The translations under genes were made by a program, and so were the position numbers. The notes beneath the pieces were generated by a model. That model made no database searches, had not been told where the DNA came from, and was given only the letters and a program-made list of their open reading frames with translations. 62,508 nt of DNA from CAWCGU01 sp963838095 (lineage in GTDB: Bacteria > Actinomycetota > Thermoleophilia > Solirubrobacterales > 70-9): assembly GCA_963838095.1 (NCBI GenBank), contig CAWIPO010000002.1, positions 1-62,508 on the forward strand. Reading direction: 5' to 3'. Position 1 is the first letter of the stretch. Each line of letters starts with the position of its first letter. Shown here in pieces: positions 55,939 to 62,508 of this stretch.

Positions 55939-56995
55939 CTAGCTTCGTCGTGTCTGCGTGCGACGCCATCTCTTGCCGACCCGCCAGCGAAGCCGGTGCC
56001 CGGCGTTGATCCGCTGCCGCTCGGCGTAGGCGGGGACCGGACCGCCGCGCATGCGCAGCGGCAGCATCCGCCGGGGCAGACTGATTGCGATGTCGTCGCC
56101 AATGAGTGCCCGCCGAAGCAGATGGGAGTAGATTCCTTGAAAGGTCGTCTCCAGCCAGGGCTTGGCAAGAGTGTGGTGGAGGAGGTAGGGCGCGATTCCG
56201 TCCTCATACTCGCAACGTAGCGAGCGCTCGTCAATCAGTTTGACCCCCACGAAGGGCGACATCGGAGCCAGCCTGTACTCCAGCCCCAGCACCCGCTGAG
56301 GCTCCACGCGGCTGGCGAGGATCGCGTTGAGCGGGTCTTGGTCCGCAAACCGAAACGGGTAGCCGGCCGTGTCACCGCGAAACTGCGTGAGCTCGAATCC
56401 GCACGGTCAGACCGGTCCCGCAAGAGCCGCAGGACCTCCTCGCCGGGGTCAGCACCCATCGCTACCAGGCCTGAGCAGAGATACGGCTGGCGGCGCAGTT
56501 CTCCTAGGTCTAGCAACTCCCCCCACTCGGGCACGAATCGATCCACGTCGTTCTCGAAGGCCACGACGCGTCCCTCGGCGGCGCGTTCGATCAGCGGCGC
56601 AAGCGAACGGGTGACGATCATGTCGGCGTCGATCAGCACCATCACCTCGGCGGCGTGGGTCAACGGAGCGACTGTCTTCAACAGCGGAGGGGGAGCACTA
56701 GCGCGGGGCGTCGCACATCGTCACCGCGCCGTCGATTGCTTCCCGCTGTTGATCCTCAAGCCCACAGTCGAGCAGGTAGATCGGTTGGAAGTGAGCAAGC
56801 AGACGAAGCGAGTTGATCATTCCCAGGCGCGAGGAAGTAGCGCGAATCGCACACGCAATAAAACGCGGCGTCGACCGTCACGACCACGGAGCCTTGCTCG
56901 AAACGACCGGTAACGGCTTGAGGCTGTGCCAACGGCGCATCAGATCTCGAGTCGGGTGTGAGGCACGACGTATCGAAGGCTCCGCATCGTTTCAT
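55939..56995 (-). CDS. Glycosyltransferase with GT8-like metal site (frameshifted)
   Basis: A nucleotide-sugar transferase. The first segment, VVVTVDAAFYCVCDSRYFLA, is followed (after shifts near 56810 and 56700) by MINSLRLLAHFQPIYLLDCG and then KTVAPLTHAAEVMVLIDADMIVTRSLAPLIERA, where DAD is the metal-binding motif. Later FADQDPLNAIL supplies the second acidic cluster (frame change near 56400). The C-terminal 90 residues are basic. This order, an early DxxY region, a DxD and a DQDxLN, is that of GT8 and related transferases. Start at about 56995. Confidence 0.65.
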
Positions 56996-57143
56996 GCTAT
57001 GCCCCACCATGTACCGCCGGATCGCGGGCGGCGCGCCGTGCCCCTCGGGAGCAGACCGGATAGTCATGCGATCCAAGTTCACGCCGCTGCCTGTGATCCG
57101 CTGTCGCGGTCTCATCACGAGCCACGTCACACTGCCGGACGGG

Positions 57144-57866
57144 CTACGCGCCTTTCCGAGACTGCACGCGCCGCCCTATGTTGGAGTAGGCGCGAAGTTC
57201 GGGGTACGCCGACGGATCGCGCGGCGTAGTCACTACCTCCTCAATTCTGTGACTTGAGGCGAACCGGGCCTTGATCGAGACATTGGGTTCGAGGAAATCC
57301 TGAACCTCAACGATCATCGTCACCCTTTCAAGGCTGGCGCCCGGTCGGGATCGAGGAGAGTCTTCTCTGCGCCCTCGCAGTCGCTCAAGACGAACGAGTG
57401 GGGTGGAAGGGTCCACAGATACGTGGTGTCGCATTCGCCACGCACCTCGACTCGGTCGCGTACGCCATTTAGCTTCGCCAGGCGCCGGCACATCTTGCGT
57501 GCTATCGGATCGATGTCGAAGGCGACGATGCGACACCGCGGAAGCCGGCGCGCCAGCCCGACCGCGTAGTAGCCCTCGGCAGCACCGATATCGACCACAA
57601 GGTGTGGTTGCTGCGCGATCACTTCATCGATCACAGGATGCAGCTCCTCCTCATACGTCCCGAGCAGGATTGGGGCTAGCGCGGTGGGTCCCGGAATACG
57701 CCTGAAGAAACGCATCCCCTTGAACGGTCCACGCCGGATGAGTGCCGGTTCACGGTCGACGAACCCCGCCGCCAACCAGATGCATATGCCTTTGGTCCGC
57801 TCCTCCGCAAGTACAGCGCCCGCATCAGGGACGCAGGAATGCGCCTACCACCTTGCCGGGCTCCAT
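57144..57866 (-). CDS. FkbM-like SAM-dependent methyltransferase (frameshifted)
   Basis: A class I methyltransferase. Motif I is PHLVVDIGAAEGYYAVGLARRL, the acidic loop after strand 2 is IVAFDIDPIARKMC, and later VLSDCEGAEKTLLDPDRAP matches the FkbM pattern DxEGxE. The N-terminal region FVDREPALIRRGPFKGMRFFRR and a frameshift near 57330 precede ERVTMIVEVQDFL. The start is inferred at 57866, where the ATG overlaps the preceding gene's stop as TGATG. Likely an O-methyltransferase for a sugar of the polysaccharide. Confidence 0.72.
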
Positions 57867-58558
57867 CAGCCCACCGGCCTGACATCGACTCCGGCGGCCA
57901 CGTCGAGGAACGCGAACGAGTAGTGAATGTCGTCGCTGATGAACACGCTCCTCGGCCGCATGCTCTCCACGGCGGAGAGATACTCGGCGAACTGGTCGTA
58001 GTAGGTGTGCGACCCGTCGTGGAAGAACAGATCCGGCGCCCCTACTTCCGCGAGCAGTTCCTGGAGCTGGCGGAACGATCTGTCGGCGGAATGGATGCGA
58101 AGCGACCAGCGTGGATGGCCGCGAGCCAGTCCTCCCACGTCGTCCTTGATGTCCACGCTGACCAGTCGGCCTGCATCGTTCGCATCCATCGCGCTTAAGA
58201 TCACCTGGGTAGAACGACCGTCGGCGACCCCGACCTCAATCGCGAGGGACGGTTTCACGTGGCGCACCAGCGCATATAGGAGCAACACCGTGCCGTCCTC
58301 AACCACGTAGTGGTCGGGGTAGCGGCTGTCTGCGCCGGCCGCCTTCGCGGCGAGCCTCTCGCGGACCTCCGCGTACTCGTCAGAGTAGGCGCCGATCTCG
58401 CCGCACAGAGCTTCGAAGGCGTCGATTGGAGAGGCTGTCAGCAGCTCACAGCCGTCCCTGAGCTGCTCGAGCGTCGGCGGCGCCACGAGGCGCACAACCC
58501 GCCCGCTGAACAGATCGAACGGCGCTCTACGCAGCAGCCGGGACGCCGAGAGCTTCAT
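57866..58558 (-). CDS. Class I SAM-dependent methyltransferase (Methyltransf_24-like)
   Basis: An intact 230-residue methyltransferase. SAM-binding segments: LAIEVGVADGRSTQVILSAM (motif I), GRLVSVDIKDDVGGLA (motif II), LRIHSADRSFRQLQELL, and LFFHDGSHTYYDQFAEYL (motif IV region with acid and His). Before these is a helical cap including AYSDEYAEVRERLAAKA. The start at 58558 follows from the MKLSASRLLRR N-terminus. It is probably translated together with the FkbM-like gene. The substrate is likely a glycan hydroxyl or carboxyl. Confidence 0.8.
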   Translation of the reverse strand: MKLSASRLLRRAPFDLFSGRVVRLVAPPTLEQLRDGCELLTASPIDAFEALCGEIGAYSDEYAEVRERLAAKAAGADSRYPDHYVVEDGTVLLLYALVRHVKPSLAIEVGVADGRSTQVILSAMDANDAGRLVSVDIKDDVGGLARGHPRWSLRIHSADRSFRQLQELLAEVGAPDLFFHDGSHTYYDQFAEYLSAVESMRPRSVFISDDIHYSFAFLDVAAGVDVRPVG

Positions 58559-58676
58559 TCGCTGGCGAGTCGTCAAGACGCTGACTGTAGCGGCAGCGCA
58601 GACGCAGCACGATCGGCCTGGCACACACCTCGACCGCACCAACGAAGGCCTGTGAGCGCGGCGTTGGGGAGAAACT

Positions 58677-59002
58677 TTGGTGCGAGCGCCGTCTTGTTTT
58701 CTGATCGCTGTGGGTGCACTCGGGACGGCGCTGATACGCGACGAGCCGCGTGACAAGGAAGACTCGAAGTCCGTAGCGTCCGCTGTGCGAAAGGCTGTCT
58801 ACGAGCGCGATGGAGGCCGCTGTGTTGTCTGTGGCGCAGACACACTTCGACCACAATCATCCCCGTCAGCAAAGGCGGCGAAAACTCCATCGAGAACATT
58901 CAGATTCTCTGTGGCACACGCAATCGCAGAAAGGCTGCCGAATCGAGTAGCCCTAGGCAGCGTCGAACTGTGCGATCCGAGCCTGGGTGTCGGCGCGAGT
59001 GA
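58677..59002 (+). pseudogene. HNH endonuclease fragment with altered zinc Cys
   Basis: The segment SVASAVRKAVYERDGGRCVVCGAD is the typical start of an HNH nuclease with the first Cys-x2-Cys. After a frameshift near 58850, IIPVSKGGENSIENIQILCGTRNRRKAAESS follows, containing the Asn-rich HNH helix. In intact enzymes the second zinc pair is C-x2-C-N; here the second Cys is Arg (CGTRN), and the first His region is disrupted. Upstream nothing suggests a restriction or phage protein. It overlaps the integrase remnant on the other strand, consistent with mobile-element debris. Confidence 0.55.
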
Positions 59003-59190
59003 GGCAGCCGTCGAGCAGCTCCCCAGCCTCGGCCTCGTTCCCAGGCATTAGGTGGCCGTAGCGGTCAAAGGTGACCGTGATGCTCGCGTGTCCCATGTAG
59101 GAGCACAGTCCCGCTTTGTGCTCACCCCTGCCGCGATCATGAATGACGCAAAGCTGTGCCGTGCCTCGTGAAGCCGAGTCGGCTCAGAGG
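58953..59190 (-). pseudogene. C-terminal remnant of a tyrosine integrase
   Basis: Read on the minus strand with two frame changes: HEARHSFASFMIAAGVSTK, then SYMGHASITVTFDRYGHLM, then PGNEAEAGELLDGCL and a stop at 58953. This is the end of the catalytic domain of a phage-type integrase, with the HxxR box, the second His/Trp-position residue (GHAS) and the nucleophile Tyr in FDRYGHL. The N-terminal three quarters are missing; the next gene on this strand ends at 59272. It marks an old integration next to the polysaccharide exporter. Confidence 0.75.
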
Positions 59191-59271
59191 CCGGCTGCGA
59201 GCCATGCTAGGGCGGAGCGGCTCTGGCTCGGAGCGGCGCGCTTGTTTCAAGTCGGCGCCTCTAGCTTAAAT

Positions 59272-60041
59272 CTAGGCCTCTGGGCTTCCGTGCTCGTGAT
59301 CGTAAGCATCGAGCACTTCGGCCGATGGACCCACCGCCCGCACAATCCCTCTCTCGAGCCAGATCACGCGCTCGCAGACCTCAGCCACCTGGTCGCGGTG
59401 GTGGCTGACGAAGATCACGGTGCGCCCCGCGCGATGCAGCCGCCCGATCTCCTCGAGGCAGCGAGCCTGGAACTCGCCGTCGACCACCGCAAGGACCTCG
59501 TCGAAGACGTAGATGTCCGCGGGGAACTGCATCGCGATCGCGAACGAGAGCCGCGAGATCATCCCGCTCGAGAAGCGCTTGACCGGCGTGTCCATGTGAC
59601 GCTCGAGCTCGGCGAACGCCGTCACGGCGTCCATGCGCGCCTCGATCGTCCGGCGGGGAAGCCGAAGCGAGGACGCGAACAGGGTGACGTTCTCGCGTCC
59701 GGTGAGCTCCGGGTGGAAGCCGAGCCCGACCGCGAGCAGTGGCACGACGCGGCCCGGCAACGCGCATCTCGCCCTCGGTCGGCAGCGTCGTACCCGCGAG
59801 GATCTGGAGCAGCGTCGACTTTCCCGAGCCGTTGACGCCGACGATCCCGATCGCCTCGCCGCGGTAGCAGGTGAAGTCGACGCCGGCGAGGGCCTCGAAC
59901 GTCCTCCGCCCGCTCCGCGGCCGCAGCAGGCGCCGAGCCGTGAGCCGAAGGCTCTGGTGCTCCCCGAGCCGGTAGCGCTTGCGCATGCCTCTGTGCCGAC
60001 ACGGCGACCGGCGCTTCGACGGTGTGGGCGGCGACCGGCAT
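59272..60041 (-). CDS. Polysaccharide export ABC transporter ATPase (Wzt/KpsT-like), frameshifted
   Basis: The energy subunit of an ABC-2 polysaccharide exporter. Walker A is GIVGVNGSGKSTLLQILAG, the Q-loop region is VVPLLAVGLGFHPELTGREN (typical of this export group), the signature is VKRFSSGMISRLSFAIA, Walker B is IYVFDEVLAVVDGEFQ, and the H loop is VIFVSHHRDQVAEVC. The start ATG at 60041 overlaps the permease stop as TGATG. Frame changes near 59990 and 59760. It lacks a long C-terminal carbohydrate-binding domain, so it is of the short KpsT type. It exports the lipid-linked glycan made by the locus. Confidence 0.88.
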
Positions 60042-60920
60042 CAGATGACGTCCGCCATCGTGGTCTCGAGCCGCGAGAACAGCGCCAGCCGACAACCGCG
60101 ACGACAGCGGTCGCGACGAGCGACACGGCGATCGGCTCGAATGAAGGCTCGTAGCCGGAGAGCACCATCCAGCGGGATGCCTCGATGACGCCGGTCAGCG
60201 GATTGAGACTCGACGATCGCGCGCAGGCGGTGCGAGAGACTCGGCGAGCGAGTAGCCGATCGGGGCGAAGAAGACGCCCACCTGAAGCAGGAACGGGAAG
60301 CGCGCTGATGAGGTCGCGGTAGACCGACCGCGAGCGCCGACGATGATCGCCACGACGCCCATCGTCAGCACGAGGAGCCAGACCAGGCCGAGGGGGAGCA
60401 GCACCGCGCGGGCGGACAGGTCGCCGGTGGCGGCCGCGGCGACCAGCGCGGCCGTCGCGGTGACCGCGAAGGACGGCAGCGAAGCGATGACGCCGGCGAT
60501 CGGGAAGGCGGGCCGCGGGCACGGCGTGAACCGGACAAAGGTGATGTTGGTCACCACCGAAGCTGTCCCGATCGTCATCGAGGCCTGGAAGAACGCCCAC
60601 ACGCTGAGCCCGACGAGCGCGAAGAGCGCGTAAGGGACGCCGGCACGTCTGGACGTCTGCGATTCCACGGAACGCGACTAGAAGCCGACGAGCAGCGCGA
60701 GCGGCTGGAACACGAGCCACAGCGGGCCGAGCAGCGACTGCTTGTACTTGACCTTGAAGTCGCGTACGGCGAAGACGCGGACAATCGAGGCGTCGCCGGG
60801 GAGGTCGCGCAGCCTGATGCGTCGTTTTGCCGGCCGGATTGCGCGTTCGACCGGGAGTTCGAGCGCGATCGCCTGAGCGCGTTCGCCCCCAGCTTGAGCT
60901 TGCAGCTCGATCTCGCTCAC
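60041..60920 (-). CDS. Polysaccharide export ABC-2 permease (Wzm/KpsM-like), frameshifted
   Basis: The membrane subunit paired with the ATPase that follows. The N-terminus, from a GTG at 60920, has the family motif VFAVRDFKVKYKQSLLGPLWLVFQPLALL just before the first helix. After a shift near 60690, VPYALFALVGLSVWAFFQASM and further helices follow. FLLQVGVFFAPIGYSL is the next typical helix and SLNPLTGVIEASRWMVLSG the C-terminal motif. The stop overlaps the ATPase start. Three or four indels interrupt the frame, but the family is clear. Confidence 0.85.
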
Positions 60921-60936
60921 GTAGTCCCCGCTCGTC

Positions 60937-62390
60937 TTAGAGGTGTCCGCTTCTCGTGGGGCGCCACGATACAGGCACTCTGAGCGAATGTAGGAGCTCT
61001 ACGTCGGTGTCGAACCCCACGTGCGGGTCGACAGCCGCGAGCCTGTCGGGGCCGGGTGCCGGACGCAGCTGAGTGACTCGCTCGGGACGCAGATCCGCAG
61101 CGGGCGACGACGATACAGTCGCTATCGCCAGCGAGATGGGTGCGATAGCGGAATCCGGTGCCCGCGTTGCCCGTGCTGAGTGAGTAGGCGCCAGCAGGAA
61201 GAAGCCCAAGGTAGATCAGCGGCCCGGCGCGGTAAAGACCTCGCCGCGCCTGCGATAGATCGCCCGGATACAGAAGCCAGCACGGCGAGGGTGATAACCC
61301 CCCGATCGCCCCAGCCGTGGCTCGTTGCCGAGCTGCCATACGAAGGGCCTGAAGGTACGTCGAACATCCGAGCGGGCAGGTTGGTGATCATCTCTTCCCG
61401 GGTCGAGAAATCGACCGCTCGAGCGACAGATTCGCGTCCGCGTCCTCCGCATTTGGCGTCTGCGACGCCTGCACGTTCTCCTCCAGGCTCTCGTCCGACG
61501 ACGCCTCGAGCACGATCGGGGCCGCGACGCCGCCGAACATGACGACGATCGGCGATCAGCGTCAGCGTCGCCGACTTCGTCTTTCGCGTCCGTCCGCAGG
61601 CCGGCGTGCAGCTGTGATCGCCGTCGCCCGCCGCGGCTACCAGGAACCAGCCTGCGTAGGGCCGGGCTGCCACTCTCGACCAGGGCAGCCCGGCGACGAT
61701 TATCGCCAGCGAGGTCCATGTCCCCGCGCTTCCACATCCGTGCCCCGCCGAAGGCCACCAGGCCCTCGGCCAGGAACATCGGCGCCTCCTTGTGGAGGAT
61801 GCTCGCGAAGAAGAGGCCGCTCGGCTCCAAGGCCAGCAGCCAAGCGGCCAGGATCGCGGCCCGGGCGCCCGCCAGTTCGTAGACAGCGGTCGCGAGCAGG
61901 ACGAGGCCCCGGCGGCGATGGTGATGCCGACTCGGCGAATCCGCAGCACGAACCGGGCGGGTCGAAGGCCCAGATCTGGATCGCCAGGATGGAACTCGTG
62001 AAACTCCTCGGTCAGAGCCGTGAACCACTCGTTGGAGGTGATCGGGGATTGGGCAATCGCCGTTGCCTCGCTCAGGAAGAGGGTTTCGTCGCCGCCGCGA
62101 AGTCGGCAGCCGATCGAAGTCAGCGACAGACCCGCGGCAACGAACATCCGCAGCCCAGTAGCGATCGCGATCGGCCTGCCGATCGCGAGCCCGGGCCTTG
62201 TGCGGCTCAGAAGCCGCAGCAGCGCCCACAGCCCGTACGCGACCAGCACCACGGCGAGGACACCGGTCAGGAGGTCGTAGATGGTCTGATCGGTAAGGAG
62301 AATGGCGGGCTCTTCCAGATCCGAAGGGTAACCTCGGCCGGGGGGAGATGAAACGCTTTGGATTACTCGGGGGCCCGGGCGGTCGAACAC
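60937..62390 (-). CDS. Multi-pass membrane protein, GT39/mannosyltransferase-like (frameshifted)
   Basis: A long integral membrane protein with helices such as LLTGVLAVVLVAYGLWALL and ELAGARAAILAAWLLALEPSGLFFASILHKEAPM. The last piece contains a Glu/Pro/Ser/Gly sequence followed by a membrane loop plus STGNAGTGFRYRTHL, a pattern seen in dolichol- or polyprenol-phosphate sugar transferases and other polysaccharide-locus membrane proteins. At least five frame changes prevent a full domain call. The start is a GTG at 62390 or later. It precedes the permease by a few bases, so it belongs to the exporter operon. Confidence 0.55.
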
Positions 62391-62426
62391 CCGTCCAGGT
62401 CGCCTTCGACACCCGTCCAGGCCGCC
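62387..62426. repeat. 18-bp direct repeat pair at the head of the export operon
   Basis: ACACCCGTCCAGG plus CGCC-type ends occur at 62387-62404 and 62409-62426 with one mismatch, period 22 bases (two helical turns). They lie at the upstream end of the leftward exporter operon, beside the AT-rich stretch ATTGTCCAATTATTAAGG, and may be binding sites for a regulator. The remaining 82 bases to the window edge contain no gene; TATAGT near 62472 could be a -10 element. Confidence 0.5.
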
Positions 62427-62508
62427 TGATTGTCCAATTATTAAGGGGGCGAAGCCGGCTCGGTTCGATGTATAGTTGGGACGTCGTTCAGGTTCAAAAA
62501 GAGGCTTC

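Noticed and set aside
58953..59190. A complete prophage or integrative element around the integrase
   Set aside because: Only the C-terminal end of the integrase is present and no phage structural, excision or conjugation genes are visible.

Overview
The window is high-GC DNA from a bacterium, most likely an actinobacterium of the Thermoleophilia/Solirubrobacterales type. This is an inference. It rests on the base composition, a Gram-positive style LexA box (CGAACATGTGTTCC) in front of lexA, a bacterial type-A RNase P RNA, RTX-type secreted proteins, and a System-I cytochrome c maturation set (ccmE, ccmF, ccmG, ccmH) whose CcmE carries a Cys in place of the haem-binding His. More than thirty reading frames are broken by single-base indels, often in G/C runs. 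The breaks cluster at 11.7-14.6 kb and 44-62 kb, while 29-43 kb is almost clean. Most look like assembly errors rather than pseudogenes, so broken genes are described as reconstructed products.

Layout. 0-11.6 kb: a partial exported protein, ccmH and ccmG, tRNA-Gly, a large RTX protein, small housekeeping genes, ccmE, ccmF, a ccmI-like gene, secG and a truncated oligopeptide-binding lipoprotein. 11.6-18.2 kb: a sulfate ABC transporter operon (cysP, cysT, cysW, cysA and a 49-codon membrane microprotein) joined by ATGA overlaps, a VapBC module, an Rrf2 regulator without Fe-S cysteines, and an agmatinase-like gene. A similar 23-bp inverted repeat precedes both cysP and rrf2, which suggests Rrf2 control of sulfur uptake and of itself. 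18-31 kb: secreted hydrolases, a beta-lactamase-fold esterase, an acyl-CoA carboxylase carboxyltransferase, HipBA, a decayed lipase, a TMEM175-type channel, an ECF sigma factor, a second PIN-domain toxin-antitoxin pair and yjbQ. 31-34.2 kb: O-antigen ligase-like gene, tRNA-Leu, lexA and rnpB.

34-62 kb is a large surface-polysaccharide locus: a WecA-type initiating transferase, a Wzz/tyrosine kinase, many glycosyltransferases, asparagine synthetase, methyltransferases, and an ABC exporter (permease plus ATPase). Embedded in it are two copies of an unusual three-gene module: (i) a PqqD-domain protein followed by an internal Tat-type signal and a cysteine-rich exported tail, (ii) a PF14907-like nucleotidyltransferase and (iii) an HprK-like kinase. 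The copies (35.8-38.2 kb and 41.6-44.2 kb) flank an exported protein, a family 2 glycosyltransferase and the WecA-like gene. The kinase and PqqD pairing recalls the HprK-related-kinase/PqqD systems known beside exopolysaccharide genes. The fusion of the PqqD domain to an internally placed Tat signal and a Cys-rich tail, present twice here, is the best candidate for an undescribed system in the window.

Remnants of mobility (a truncated tyrosine integrase, an HNH nuclease fragment, an orphan glycosyltransferase C-terminus and a pair of 25-bp repeats) lie in or beside the polysaccharide locus. The strand-switching order of genes there suggests repeated gene exchange.
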